This document shows, piece by piece, positions 17,900 to 29,700 of a stretch of 52,958 nt of DNA. Position 1 is the stretch's first letter. Each line of letters begins with the position of its first letter. Source of the DNA: Prevotella sp. (GTDB lineage Bacteria > Bacteroidota > Bacteroidia > Bacteroidales > Bacteroidaceae). Where the stretch lies: contig JAEEXN010000009.1 of NCBI GenBank assembly GCA_016291595.1, positions 1 to 52,958 of the forward strand. Reading direction: 5' to 3'. The notes below the pieces were generated by a model. The model was not told the origin of the DNA, did no database searches, and saw nothing but the letters and a program-made list of their open reading frames with translations. The translations under genes and the position numbers were made by a program.

Positions 17900-19306
17900 A
17901 TGGACAGAATGAGAATGCAAGTTGCCGTATGGGCCCTTGGCTGTGTGGTGGCAATGCTGATGCCCTGCCGGACAGTGGCCAAGGTGGCCATTACCGGAAC
18001 GACGGGCGAGTACGTGAGCAAGGAGATGACCCTCTTCGAGTGTCGCGACGGCATCCCCCTGCCTGTGGCTACGACGGAGGTGGATGGCGTTGGCGCCTTC
18101 TCGCTCTCGGCAGAGATACCGGGCACGGGCTTCTATCTGCTCGGCTGCACGGGAGGCGTGAGGCACGTCCTCTACCTGAAAGGCGACGAGGCGCTGAAGG
18201 TGCAGTTTACGAACTACGGACTGACCGTCGTACAGGGCGCCGGCAGCGAGTGCCGCATGCTTAGCGACTGGGAGGAAGTGGCGGCGAAGGCACGAGTACA
18301 CGCATGGTTTTTCCGGACAACGGGCGGCTGTGAGAGTGTTGAGGTAGAGGAGTTTGAGCGTGAGATGGCATCGCTGAAGGCGCTTGCCACCCGGACGGCA
18401 CAGCAGCTGAAAGGTCAGCCGGCAGCCGCCAAGGACTTTGCGCCGCTCATGCGGCTGAAGATGGATGCCGACCAGGCTTTCCTGCGCATGGCGTACCAAC
18501 GTACGCACTTGGGAGAGACTGACGACAGTTTCGTAGCTGCCTCCTTCTGGCAGCATGCCGACCCGCTGTTCCAGCAGAAAGAGCTGCTGCAGCTGCCCTT
18601 CACTCCTGAGATGATGGGTGTGTACGTGGACAGCAAGGCGGCGCGAGTTTTACCCCCTGCGGAGAACCCTGCCATCATCAGTGTCAGCGAGTACCAAGCG
18701 CGTGCCGGTCTCATTGCCGACAAAGGCCTGCGCCAGTCGTATATCCTCGAGGTGGCATCCCATCTGCGTTACTATGAGATGTACAGCCAGTTGTGCGACA
18801 CCTTTGCCGGTGAGTCTTTCTCTGAGCGCATGCTCCAGGCCCTGCAGCCCATCGGAGAGTCGCTGGAGTGGTCGAAGCCTGGCGGTGACGCACCCGACTT
18901 CAAGGGGCAGAAAACCGACGACGAGTGGCTTTCGCTGAGCGACCTGCGCGGCAAGGTGGTGGTCATCGACGTGTGGGCAACGTGGTGCGTGCCTTGTCTG
19001 CGCATGATGCCCTATTTCAGACAGTTGGAGAAAGAACTGTCGGACCCCGACGTGGCGTTCCTGAGCGTCTGTGTGGGAGCCCTGCCCGAGAAGGACTTGT
19101 GGCTCAAGCTGGTGAAGGAGAACCAGCTCTCGGGGAATGTGGTGTTTATCGACAGCTGGGTGCGTGGCTTTGCCAAGGACTACAAGGTGACCAGCGTGCC
19201 CCGCTTCATGATCATCGACCGTCAGGGGAAGGTGTTCTCCTATGCCGCCCCCGCACCGAAGTATCCTCAGCTGAAGCAATTGATTCTGAAGGCGTTGAAG
19301 AATTAA
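17900..19306 (+). CDS. Exported TlpA-like thioredoxin-fold protein (second operon)
   Basis: A 468-residue exported protein. An N-terminal hydrophobic signal (residues about 6-26) precedes a beta-rich domain (about 28-110) reminiscent of DUF4369 domains, a helical middle, and a C-terminal thioredoxin domain (about 330-468) with VWATWCVPC (Cys363/Cys366) and VPRFMIID. It is the last clear gene of the second SusCD operon and parallels the protein encoded at 2384-3748 of the first operon in both layout and operon context. Likely a periplasmic thiol-disulfide oxidoreductase acting on what the transporter imports or on the operon's own surface proteins. Alternative starts exist at Met4 and Met6. 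Confidence 0.85.
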   Translation: MDRMRMQVAVWALGCVVAMLMPCRTVAKVAITGTTGEYVSKEMTLFECRDGIPLPVATTEVDGVGAFSLSAEIPGTGFYLLGCTGGVRHVLYLKGDEALKVQFTNYGLTVVQGAGSECRMLSDWEEVAAKARVHAWFFRTTGGCESVEVEEFEREMASLKALATRTAQQLKGQPAAAKDFAPLMRLKMDADQAFLRMAYQRTHLGETDDSFVAASFWQHADPLFQQKELLQLPFTPEMMGVYVDSKAARVLPPAENPAIISVSEYQARAGLIADKGLRQSYILEVASHLRYYEMYSQLCDTFAGESFSERMLQALQPIGESLEWSKPGGDAPDFKGQKTDDEWLSLSDLRGKVVVIDVWATWCVPCLRMMPYFRQLEKELSDPDVAFLSVCVGALPEKDLWLKLVKENQLSGNVVFIDSWVRGFAKDYKVTSVPRFMIIDRQGKVFSYAAPAPKYPQLKQLILKALKN

Positions 19307-19330
19307 TCCTTAGTCGAGTCTTTTCTTGAG

Positions 19331-19389
19331 AGTGGAGGGAGAATTGTTTTGTTTTATATCTATATAGACGAAGCCATCCTACCTCCACT
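19331..19389. repeat. Spaced 8-bp inverted repeat after the second operon
   Basis: AGTGGAGG at 19331-19338 is matched by CCTCCACT at 19382-19389. RNA could fold it into a long stem-loop between the thioredoxin gene and the peptidase gene. The loop is T/A-rich. It could be a weak transcription end or processing site; the evidence is only the symmetry. Confidence 0.3.
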
Positions 19390-19428
19390 TTCACGTAAAA
19401 ATCTTAAATGATAAATACATATAATACT

Positions 19429-21789
19429 ATGAGAAAAACATTGTTGGTGTTTTTTGTGATGGCTGCTGCGCATGTTTGTGCCCAGCATGTCGCCACCGTG
19501 AGAGAGTTCATCGACAAAGGTACGTGGGTATTGCAGAAACCCATGGCCACCGACTCTGTCGACATGTACGGGAATAAGCAGAACTTTGTCGGGGGAACGG
19601 GCAAGGAGGTACAGTTCTATATCAACAACAGCATGTACACGCCGGCACGCCTTACGGTGAAGGGAGCCAGCCGCTATGAGACCCTTGTTGACGGCAAGCG
19701 GCAATCTGCAACCTTGGCGTTGGAGCCCGGACACCATGAGGTGACTCTCAAATACACTCTGGCTGCAGGGACTGTCGACACGGTGAGTGTGGTGGTGGAT
19801 GCACGTCACGAAGTGGAATGCACCACCCAGCCGCTGCGCAACTACACCTACCAGGATGTGGTCGACGGTCTGCGGGTGACGAACTTGTTGGTTTCTGCCG
19901 ACGGACGCTATGCCATTGTGGGCTGCCGCAACGTGCAGAAGGGTGGACGCAGCAACAGCTACAGCGAAATTGTTGACTTGCATACGGGCCGTACCATACG
20001 GGATCACGAGTCGTTCAGCATCGAGTGGATGCCCCGCTCTGCGGCATGGTTCTACGAAGACAAGGAGGGCAGCAGCCGGCTGTTGCGGCGTGTGGACGTG
20101 CTGACGGGAAAGAATACCGTCATTGCCCGTGATGTGCCCGACGGCAGAATCACCATGAGTCCCACAGAAGACTACCTCATCCTGTCGAAAGACGAGCGAG
20201 GCCCCGTAGAGCAGGGTGAGGTGTACCAGTGGTTAGCGCCCGACGACCGGAAGCGCATCTACCGGTTCCGTACCCGTCTGATTCGCTACGACATGGCTAC
20301 AGGGCAGAGTCAGCCCCTCACCTTTGGCCACCATTCGGTAGACTTGGAGGACATCTCGCGTGACGGTAGTCGGCTGTTGGTGAGCGTGCCGCGTATCCAG
20401 CTGGGGCACCGTCCCTCAACGGTTTTCGACTATCTGACCATCAACGTGCGCACCATGGCTGTCGACACACTCTTCTGTGAGGCTGCGTTTCTGAACTCGC
20501 CCCGGTTTTCTCCCGACGGGAAACAAGTTTTGTTCGTAGGGTCTGCCGAGGCCTTCGACGGTTTGGGCCGCGCCAAGGATGCAGGTACTTACAGTAATAT
20601 GTATGACAAACAGCTCTATGTCGTCGATTTGGCCACGCGGCATGTGGACTGCTTGACGCGCAGTTTCCATCCGTCGGTCATCCGTGCGGAGTGGTCGGCT
20701 GCTGACGGGCAGATATACTTCTCTGCCAACGACCGCGACAGGATAGGCTTGTTTGCCGTTAATGCGAAGACGAAGGCTGTCCGGCGCATAGACACCCGCG
20801 AGGAGGTGGTGCGCGAGTTCTCGTTGTCACGGGCTCAGTCCGTGCTTGCCTACTATGGCGTGAGTGCCATGAACTCGGTGAGGGCGTATGCGGTGAATCT
20901 GAAAAACGGAAAGAGCACGCTGCTGAAAGATTGTTCGGCAATACTGCTCAAGGATATCCGGCTGGGAGAGTGCCGCAGGTTTGCCTTTCTTTCTTCGCGG
21001 GGCGACAGCATCGACGGACGCCTCTATCTGCCGCCAGGTTTCAATCCGGAGAAGAAATACCCCATGGTAGTGAATTACTACGGGGGCAGTACGCCCACCT
21101 CACGCAATTTCGAGTCGCAGTATCCGCATCCGCTCTTTGCCTCGCTGGGTTATGTGGTCTATGTGGTGAATCCGGGTGGAGCCATCGGCTACGGCCAGCG
21201 GTATAGTGGCCGTCACGTGAATACGGCTGGCAGGGGTGTGGCTGAGGATATCGTTGAGGGCGTGAAGGCCGTGTGCCGCCAGCATCCGTTTGTCGATGAG
21301 CGGCGTATAGGCTGCATAGGAGCCTCCTATGGCGGGTTTATGACGCAATATCTGCTCACCGTTACCGACCTCTTTGCCTGTGGCGTGAGCCATGCGGGCA
21401 TCGCCAACCATGCCAGTTATTGGGGGTGTGGCCACTGGGGCTATAGCTATAGCGAGGTGAGCATGGCGGAGAAATTTCCCTGGAGCGATCCTCAGTTGTT
21501 TGCTTTGCAGAGTCCGCTGTTCCGTGCCGACAAGATTCACACGCCGTTGTTGCTCACTCATGGCTCGTCGGACACGAATGTGCCTGTGGGCGAGAGCATT
21601 CAGATGTTTACTGCCCTGAAATCGCTGGGCCGTGACGTGGCTTTTGTGCAGGTGCGTAGCGAAGACCATGTCATCATTGACTACGAGCATCGCAAGCAGT
21701 GGACAGACGTCATCTTGGCGTGGTTTGAGAAATATTTAAAGGGTGACGGTACTTGGTGGAATACGTTGTTTCCCGAGCGTTACTATTAA
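19429..21789 (+). CDS. Exported S9 prolyl oligopeptidase/DPP-like peptidase
   Basis: A 786-residue serine peptidase with a signal peptide (TLLVFFVMAAAHVCAQ). Residues about 110-520 carry beta-propeller repeats with TolB/DPP-like elements (SPRFSPDGKQVLFVGS); residues about 540-786 form the alpha/beta-hydrolase domain. The catalytic triad is visible: GASYGG with Ser633, SSDTNVPV with Asp715 and SEDHV with His747. Family S9 enzymes cleave short peptides, often after proline, and this one would act in the periplasm. The ATG at 19429 starts the signal peptide; an in-frame ATG at 19408 would add seven residues. It follows two uptake operons and is consistent with a peptide-feeding function. Confidence 0.9.
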   Translation: MRKTLLVFFVMAAAHVCAQHVATVREFIDKGTWVLQKPMATDSVDMYGNKQNFVGGTGKEVQFYINNSMYTPARLTVKGASRYETLVDGKRQSATLALEPGHHEVTLKYTLAAGTVDTVSVVVDARHEVECTTQPLRNYTYQDVVDGLRVTNLLVSADGRYAIVGCRNVQKGGRSNSYSEIVDLHTGRTIRDHESFSIEWMPRSAAWFYEDKEGSSRLLRRVDVLTGKNTVIARDVPDGRITMSPTEDYLILSKDERGPVEQGEVYQWLAPDDRKRIYRFRTRLIRYDMATGQSQPLTFGHHSVDLEDISRDGSRLLVSVPRIQLGHRPSTVFDYLTINVRTMAVDTLFCEAAFLNSPRFSPDGKQVLFVGSAEAFDGLGRAKDAGTYSNMYDKQLYVVDLATRHVDCLTRSFHPSVIRAEWSAADGQIYFSANDRDRIGLFAVNAKTKAVRRIDTREEVVREFSLSRAQSVLAYYGVSAMNSVRAYAVNLKNGKSTLLKDCSAILLKDIRLGECRRFAFLSSRGDSIDGRLYLPPGFNPEKKYPMVVNYYGGSTPTSRNFESQYPHPLFASLGYVVYVVNPGGAIGYGQRYSGRHVNTAGRGVAEDIVEGVKAVCRQHPFVDERRIGCIGASYGGFMTQYLLTVTDLFACGVSHAGIANHASYWGCGHWGYSYSEVSMAEKFPWSDPQLFALQSPLFRADKIHTPLLLTHGSSDTNVPVGESIQMFTALKSLGRDVAFVQVRSEDHVIIDYEHRKQWTDVILAWFEKYLKGDGTWWNTLFPERYY

Positions 21790-21815
21790 TATATTAGTTG
21801 TTATGGAAAAACAAT

Positions 21816-21841
21816 GAGGGCGCACCACGTGGTACGCCCTC
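21816..21841 (-). terminator. Intrinsic terminator between convergent genes
   Basis: GAGGGCG, C, ACCACGTGGT, A, CGCCCTC form a nearly perfect long hairpin centred on ACCACGTGGT. On the minus strand it is followed by TTGTTTTT, so it should terminate the diaminopimelate dehydrogenase transcript; it may also end the peptidase transcript arriving from the left. Confidence 0.7.
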
Positions 21842-21881
21842 TATGCTGTTGTGGACTCTTGTCCTGTGAATTTCCTGTTTT

Positions 21882-22781
21882 TTAAACGAGGTGCTCAATT
21901 AAGTCTGCACGGTCGCCGGGAAGCATGTCGATGACGGGTATCTCGACCATGGTGTAGCAACCTGGCTGTTGACGCAGGCTGGCGCGAGCCACGTTGACGA
22001 GTACTTGGGCGGTGAGCGCGGGGTTGTTGATGCTCATGTTAAACTCGAGACGCTGGTTCTGCGTCTTACCACTGACACCCTTGCGCACGAGGTTCACACC
22101 GTGACCCATGTCGCGCACCTCGTCGACAGATGCAACCTGGAAAACGTGGGTCTCGTCGTTGGCGAAGTAGGGGTCGGCCTTCACGGCTGCTGTAACATCC
22201 TCGAGCTTAGCACCGTCCTCGAGCTCGACGTAAACCATGCGGCGATGGATACCCTCACCAAGTGGGATGGTCATGGAAAGAGCATTTTTTACCCCCTGCT
22301 TGGAACGTACGCAGACGCTATGTCCCATCGACATGCCGGGACCGAAGTTGGTGTAGGAGAGTCCTTTTGGTGCAAGGCTCTGCATCAGGGTGCGCACGAT
22401 AGAGTCACTGCCTGGGTCCCATCCGGCAGCGATAATGCTGACGGTGCCCGTTTGGCGGTTGATCTCCATGAGTCGCTCACGGTAGCCGCGTATGTTGGTG
22501 TGAATATCGAACGAGTCGACGGTGTTGATGCCGAGAGGGAGAATCTGCTTGGCATATTCCTCGCACGAGCGGGTAGGAGTGGCGAGGATGGCCACGTCGA
22601 CGTCTTTCAGTTCACGAATATCCTTTACCACCTCGTAAGGTGTCAGTTCTGCGGGCTTGTTTTCTGCGCCATGACGACGCACGACTCCGGCAATTTCGAA
22701 GTCGGGAGAGGCCTCAAGAGCCTCGATGGTGTACTTTCCGATGTTGCCGTATCCGACGACGGCTGCTCTGATTTTTTTCAT
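21882..22781 (-). CDS. ddh: meso-diaminopimelate dehydrogenase
   Basis: A 299-residue NADPH-dependent dehydrogenase that makes or oxidises meso-diaminopimelate in one step (tetrahydrodipicolinate + ammonia + NADPH), feeding lysine and peptidoglycan synthesis in the cytoplasm. The N-terminus has the Rossmann motif AVVGYGNIGKY, followed by VVRRHGAE. A central block AAGWDPGSDSIVRTLMQSL and FGPGMSMGHSV match the DAPDH substrate domain. Length equals the normal family length. It is monocistronic with its own TAnnTTTG box upstream and a terminator downstream. Confidence 0.93.
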   Translation of the reverse strand: MKKIRAAVVGYGNIGKYTIEALEASPDFEIAGVVRRHGAENKPAELTPYEVVKDIRELKDVDVAILATPTRSCEEYAKQILPLGINTVDSFDIHTNIRGYRERLMEINRQTGTVSIIAAGWDPGSDSIVRTLMQSLAPKGLSYTNFGPGMSMGHSVCVRSKQGVKNALSMTIPLGEGIHRRMVYVELEDGAKLEDVTAAVKADPYFANDETHVFQVASVDEVRDMGHGVNLVRKGVSGKTQNQRLEFNMSINNPALTAQVLVNVARASLRQQPGCYTMVEIPVIDMLPGDRADLIEHLV

Positions 22782-23074
22782 GTCTATTTAGTTTGAAGTT
22801 TATTTTCGGCTGCAAAAATACATTTTTTTCTTGAAATAGCTTACATTTATGATAGGAAAATGCAAAATTACCTACATGTTGTTATGTGGGAGAGTGTGGA
22901 AAATAGTCTGAAAAGCATCGTTGTATATATGGCTCAGAGGTGGTTTTCCGGGCAACCTGACTACTCTGAAAGAGGAGCATGCAATACTTAAAACGCTTTC
23001 CAAATCGATGTTTAGGCAATAAACAGCGGTTTTTGTCGTTTATTATGTGTATATATACAAACACGTAGAAGAAA
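22782..23074. other. Divergent spacer between ddh and ruvA
   Basis: A 293-base AT-rich spacer. It contains the ddh promoter box on the left side and a TATATATA-centred short palindrome (about 23049-23056) close to the ruvA start. I see no convincing rightward TAnnTTTG box, no RNA gene and no coding sequence in it. Confidence 0.5.
22813..22820 (-). promoter_or_regulatory. -7 box of ddh
   Basis: The minus strand reads TATTTTTG, a perfect TAnnTTTG match, 31 bases upstream of the ddh start codon. The -33 region is AT-rich without a clear TTTG at standard spacing. Confidence 0.55.
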
Positions 23075-23689
23075 ATGATAGAATACATTAGGGGCGAATT
23101 GACCGAAATCACCCCAGCCATGGCTGTTGTAGAGGCAGCCGGGGTAGGGTATGGTCTGAATATTTCGCTCAACACATTCTCTGCCATTCAAGGAAAGAAG
23201 GAGGTAAAGCTTTATGTGCATGAGGCACTGGTGACGGGTGGCCGCGACGATTCGTTCACGCTGTTTGGTTTCGCCTCGAAGCAAGAACGCGAGTTGTATC
23301 GTCTACTGATCACCGTTCCGGGTGTCGGCGGTAATACGGCACGTATGATTATCTCGTCGGTGGCTCCTCCAGAACTCGCCAATATCATCTCGAGTGGCAA
23401 CGAGAGGGCCCTGAAGAGCGTAAAGGGCATTGGTCTGAAGACGGCTCAGCGCATCATCGTTGACCTGCGCGATAAGATTGTGGCTCTGGGCATCCAGGGC
23501 GAAATGCCCGCAAGTGGTAAGCCGGCTGTGATGGTGAACCATGAGGTGCGCGACGAGGCTGTAAGCGCGCTCACCATGCTGGGCTTCTCGCCAGCGCCTA
23601 CGGCAAAGGTGGTGACTGCTATCCTGAACGAGCAGCCAGACCTGCCCGTGGAGCAAGTGGTAAAACTGGCACTGAAACAGATTAAGTAG
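23075..23689 (+). CDS. ruvA: Holliday junction branch migration protein RuvA
   Basis: A 204-residue protein starting [14 protein letters not shown], typical of the RuvA OB-fold domain I (about 1-63). Domain II carries two helix-hairpin-helix motifs ([14 protein letters not shown] near residue 80 and [16 protein letters not shown] near 115), and residues about 155-204 form domain III, which regulates RuvB. RuvA tetramers bind four-way junctions and load the RuvB ATPase. It lies 52 bases upstream of sprA on the same strand; the pair is probably co-transcribed. Confidence 0.97.
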   Translation: MIEYIRGELTEITPAMAVVEAAGVGYGLNISLNTFSAIQGKKEVKLYVHEALVTGGRDDSFTLFGFASKQERELYRLLITVPGVGGNTARMIISSVAPPELANIISSGNERALKSVKGIGLKTAQRIIVDLRDKIVALGIQGEMPASGKPAVMVNHEVRDEAVSALTMLGFSPAPTAKVVTAILNEQPDLPVEQVVKLALKQIK

Positions 23690-23741
23690 GAAGTTCTATC
23701 ATTGACAGGGAGATAGAAAAAACTGTATAGCTGTTGACAGA

Positions 23742-26700
23742 ATGAGACGACAACTATTGACCATATGGCTCATGATGGCTGGCATCCTGACGATGCTGGC
23801 AATGGTTGTCGTACCTCAGGATGTAAGGCCCAGAGGAGGTAAACCTCAGACGCAGCAGCAAGGCTCGCAGTCGCAACAGCAAGATAAAAAACAGAAACCC
23901 GTGAAGGTGGCGTTGTCGGATCTGAACCTGCAGGATGACTCTATTCCTGACTCTCTGCTACACCCGCGCTGGAAGATTCAGCGTACGACACCCATCACCC
24001 AAGATGATCTGAAGCGGGGACCGCACGACCTGCTGATGCCCGACAACGTGAAGCAGGAGGTGGAATACAATGACACGCTGAATCACTATGTGATTGGTTC
24101 TAAACTGGGTGACTCGTACCTGAACACACCCATCGTCATGACTCCTGAGGAATACCGCAAGTGGAGTGAGCGCCGTTCGTTTTACGACTATTTCCGCTCA
24201 AAGAACGAGGATGCGGTAAAGACGCAGGGTAAGGAGAAATTCTCGTTTACCGACATGCACTTCGATCTGGGGCCGGCAGAAAAGATTTTCGGTAAGGGAG
24301 GTGTGCGCATCAAGACACAAGGTACTGCCGAATTGAAGTTCGGTGCTACGATGAAGAACATCGAGAACCCGTCACTGCCCGTTCGTAACCGTAAGACGAC
24401 CACGATGGATTTCGACGAGAAGATTAACGTGAACGTCAACGGTAGAGTAGGTGACAAGGTGAATATGAACCTGAACTATAACACAGATGCTACGTTCGAC
24501 TTCGACTCGCAGAACCTGAAGCTGAAGTATGACGGTAAGGAGGACGAAGTGATTAAGCTGGTAGAGGCGGGTAATGTGTCGTTCCCCTCGAACTCATCGC
24601 TCGTGACCGGTGCCAGCTCATTGTTTGGTATTCGTAGCGACTGGCAATTCGGAAAACTGAAACTGCAGACGGTGGTCAGTCAGAAAAAGTCATCGTCGAT
24701 GAGTACGTCATCGAGAGGCGGAAAACAACTGACCGCTTTTGAGATAGATGCCGCAAATTATGAAGAAAACCGTCACTTCTTCCTTTCACAATATTTCCGC
24801 GACAAGTATGATGCCGCCATGCGCACGCTACCCAACCTTACCTCAGGCGTACACATCAACCGAATAGAGATCTGGGTAACGAATAAGACGGGAACGGTAT
24901 CAAATACGCGTAATATTATTGCCCTGACCGATCTGGGAGAGAATCAGAAGGTGAGCAACCCCCATTGGAGTGCTACAGGGCAAGCCATTCCGTCGAACGG
25001 CTCGAATACAGAATACAGCACATTGGTGAACGACTATGCAGCCGCCCGAGATATTGACCAGACCAGCACGGTGCTGGACGGCATCGGCAACTTCCATGGC
25101 GGAACTGACTATGAGAAGCTTGAGAGCGCCCGTCTCCTGAGCTCGTCGGAATATACTCTCAACGCCTCATTGGGTTATGTGTCGTTGAAAACCGCGATGC
25201 AGACAGATCAGGTGCTGGCTGTGGCTTACGAATTTACTTACGGCGGACAAACCTATCAGGTGGGTGAGTTTGCCACAGATGTGCAGGATGTCAGTAAGGC
25301 GCTCTTCGTGAAGTCGCTGAAAAATACCAGTAATAACCCAACGCAAGGCAACTGGGACTTGATGATGAAGAATGTGTATTATCTGTCGTCGTCTATCGAG
25401 CGCGACAAGTTCCGTCTTGATGTGAAGTTCCAAAGCGATACGGCTGGAGTGTATCTCTCGTATATTCCCGAGCCACAGGTCAAGAGTGAGCCGATTATCC
25501 GCCTGTTGGGTGCCGACCGTCTTGACAATAACAACAAAGTGCATCCAAATGGATACTTTGACTATGTAGAAGGCTATACTGTGAGCAACGGACGCGTGTT
25601 CTTGCCTGAGGCTGAGCCGTTTGGTGACTATCTATATCGTTATCTGAAGAGTAAAGGAGTGAGTGAGGAAACGGCCCGTAAATACTGTTTCAACGAGCTT
25701 TATGACTCGACAAAGACCGTTGCCCGCCAAATTGCCGAAAAAGACAAGTACCAGCTAGTCGGACAATACCGTGGAACAGCGGCGAATGTAATATCATTAG
25801 GTGCTTCCAACGTTCCACAAGGAAGTGTGAAGGTGACGGCCGGTGGTGTGGAACTCAGCGAAGGCTCTGACTATAGCGTGGACTACAGTGCAGGTGAGGT
25901 GACGATTCTCAACCAAAGCATTCTTGATGCAGAAACGCCCGTCAACGCAACGTTTGAGAGTAATACTGACTATGCGCAGGAGAGAAAGACCATGGTGGGT
26001 GTGAACTGGGAATATGACTTCTCGAAGAACCTTCAGTTGAGCGGTACCCTGCAGCATTTGTCGGAACAGTCGCTCACCACAAAGGTGGCTATGGGTAACG
26101 AGCCTTTGAACAATACCTTGTGGGGTGTCAACATCAATTGGAACAAGGAAAGCCAGTGGCTCACCAATCTGCTGAACCGACTGCCTTTGCTGCATTGTAC
26201 GCAACCCTCGCGTATTACGTTCACGGGCGAATTTGCACAACTGATAGCCGGACAGAGCCATGGAATCCAGGATAATGCCTCGTATCTCGACGATTTTGAG
26301 AATACGAAGAATGCCATAGACGTGTCGTCGCCTACTTCGTGGTTCATATCGAGTGTGCCAACCATGTTCCCTGAGTACAGAGATAAGACGACTGTAGGTA
26401 GCGGTTACAATCGTGCGCGGCTGGCATGGTATACGATCGACCCACTGTTTACACGCCGGTCATCAAGTCTTACGCCCAGCCATATCAAGAGTGATCTTGA
26501 CCAACTCTCCAACCAATATGTGCGTGAGATATATGTCAACGAGCTTTTCCCCAACCGCCAGCAGAGCAGTTATAACGGAACTACAGCTACACTACCCATC
26601 CTGAATCTGGCCTATTATCCCACAGAGCGCGGTCCATACAACTTGAGTACTGAACTGAATTACGACGGAACGTTACAGAATCCGCTGGCAAAGTGGGGAG

Positions 26701-29700
26701 GTATGATGAGAAAGTTGGATACCAACGACTTTGAGGCAGCGAATATTGAATATATTGAATTCTGGCTGCTCGACCCGTTTATCTACGACCAACAGAATGG
26801 CGGAGACTTTTATATTAACCTCGGTGAGATTAGTGAGGATATCCTGCACGACGGAAAGAAATTCTTTGAGAGTGGCATGCCTGTCGACGGAAGTACTAGC
26901 TTCACTACCACACATTGGGGAAAGATTCCCTCTCAGACGATTGTTCCTGATGCCTTTGCTACAACCACTGGTTCGCGAACCCTGCAAGATGTAGGCTTTA
27001 ATGGATTGAACGACGAGGAGGAGCGGACTTTCGGTGCTTACCAGCAATTCCTCAACGAAGTGCAAGGCAAGGTTTCTCCAGCTGTCTACGATTCCATCTA
27101 CAATGACCCCGCCAACGATAACTACCACTATTTCAGAGGCTCAGATTATGATCAGGTGGAATTGCCAATCCTGGAGAGATACAAACGTATCAACAATCCT
27201 CAAGGCAACTCGCCCGATAGTGAGAGCCGGACAGAAAGATACGACACGTCGTATAAGACATCTCCTGATATTGAGGACATCAACCAAGACCATACCCTTA
27301 ACGAGTATGAGAAGTATTATCAGTATCATGTGAGCATGAGACCAGAGGACTTGGTGGTCGGCCGTAATCATATTGTGGACAAGCGTACGGTAACCCGAAA
27401 GTTGCGCAATGGTAGTGAGTCGACCGTTACTTGGTATCAGTTCCGTATTCCTCTTGACGACTATGAGAGGCGTATTGGCGGAATTAACGATTTTACAAGT
27501 GTACGCTTCATGCGTATGTTCCTCACGAATTTTGAAAAGCCTGTCATTATGCGTTTCGGAACACTTGATCTCGTGCGCGGCGAGTGGCGTGTCTATGAGC
27601 AGCCCCTTGGTACGGGAAGCCAGTCGGGCAAGATGTCGGTAAGTGCCGTGAACATTGAGGAGAATTCTGACAAGGTTCCCGTGAACTATGTGTTGCCCCC
27701 AGGTATTAGCCGTGCGCTCGATCCCACACAGCCGCAGTTGATAGAAAATAACGAGCAGGCTCTCGACATCGTGGTTGACAACCTTTCTGGTGGCGAGGCA
27801 AAGGCCGTGTACAAGAATACGAACCAAGACTTGAGACAGTATCGCCGCTTGCAGATGTTCGCACATGCCAACGCCCTCGAGACGGATCCTACTGGTCTGC
27901 AGGACAACCAACTGGCCCTTTTTGTTCGTTTGGGTAACGATTACAAGAGTAACTTCTACGAGTATGAGATTCCGCTGCGCCTCACCACGCCCGGAAAGTA
28001 TAATGATAATCCACAGGACCGCCGTTTGGTGTGGCCTGAGGACAATATGCTAGATATCCCGTTGGCAGCCTTCACGCAGTTGAAAAAAGACCGCAACATA
28101 GCCCGTTCTGAGGGACGTGCCTCGTACACCAGTGCATATACTGCTTATGACGAGGAACACCCGCAAAATAAAATGACTATTATGGGAAATCCATCGCTTG
28201 GTGAGGTTAAGACCATGATGATAGGTGTTCGTAACCTTACCGGTGAACTGAAATCGGGAGAGGTATGGGTTAACGAGCTTCGTCTGAAGGAATATAACAA
28301 CAGTGGCGGTTGGGCTGCACAGGGAAATCTGAATATGCAACTTTCCGATGTGGGTATGGTAAACGTTACGGGACGTATGCTCACCGAAGGCTTTGGCGGT
28401 CTGGAACAAGGAGTTGCCGAGCGCTCACAAGATGACTATAAGACCTACAGCATCACCGCAAATGTGGAATTAGGAAAGTTCTTCCCCGACAAAGCAAAGG
28501 TGAACGCACCGCTCTATTATAGTATTACCAAGGAGGAGACCCGCCCGAAGTATAATCCGCTCGATACAGACATGGAACTGGGCGATGCCCTTGAGTCGGC
28601 TGTCAACAGTCATGAGCGCGACTCCATCGAGAGCATTGCCGTGACGCGAACAACCACTCGCAACTTCTCACTCTCGAATGCTCGCGTGGGAATACAGAAC
28701 AAGCGTCACCCCATGCCTTATGATCCTGCAAACTTCTCGCTCAGCTACAGCCACTCACATCGTCACACGAGTGGTGAGACAACTGTTTACGAGAAAGAAG
28801 ACCAATGGCGTGGTGCATTGAGTTATAACTGGACACCGGTGTATAAGGCTTTCGAACCATTCAAATCAATCAAGAGCAAGAGTAAGTGGTACGAGATACT
28901 GCGCCGTTTCGGATTGAATTGGCTTCCACAGAGTGTGGCTTACAATACAGAGATCTCGCGCAACTACTATGAGTTGCAAGAGCGTGATATGGATAATCTC
29001 TCTGGCGAGGCCTTGCCGCTGACCTTCAATGAGCAGTTCCTTTGGAATCGTGAGTTCTCGTTGCGCTGGGATTTCACCAAGAACCTTCATATGACCTTCA
29101 ACAGCGGAACACGTGCCCAGATAGAGGAGCCATATACTCCTGTCAATAAAGACCTTTATCCTGATGCATATGCAGCCTGGAAAGACTCTGTATGGACTAG
29201 TATTAAGCACATGGGAACACCGCTCGACTATCAGCAGAACTTCACTCTTTCTTATCAGCTGCCTCTTAATCTGTTGCCTGTGTTCGATTGGGTGAACGCT
29301 GATGCCAATCTCACGTCAAACTATCATTGGGAGCGAGGAACCGAATTGGAAGACGGTACGAACCTCGGCAACACGATTGCCAACAACCGCAACTTCAATG
29401 TGAATGGCTCATTCAGTCTGGAAAAACTCTACAATCATATTCCTTTCCTGAAGAAAGCCAATGAGAGGTTCAATAAGACTCAGCGTTACGACCGTAATGC
29501 CGAGAAGAAAAAGAAACAAGAGGAAAGAAACAAGAAGCAGGCTGCTAACAAAGCTCAGGGGACTGGTCAGGTAGCTGCCAATACATCTTCAACGAATGCC
29601 CGTGAGCAGAAAGCACTACCCAAAAACAAGCGTGCCTTTGAGAAAGAAATCAAACTGATGCCGGATACGACGCTCACAGTCAGTCACGGAAAGAACTCGA

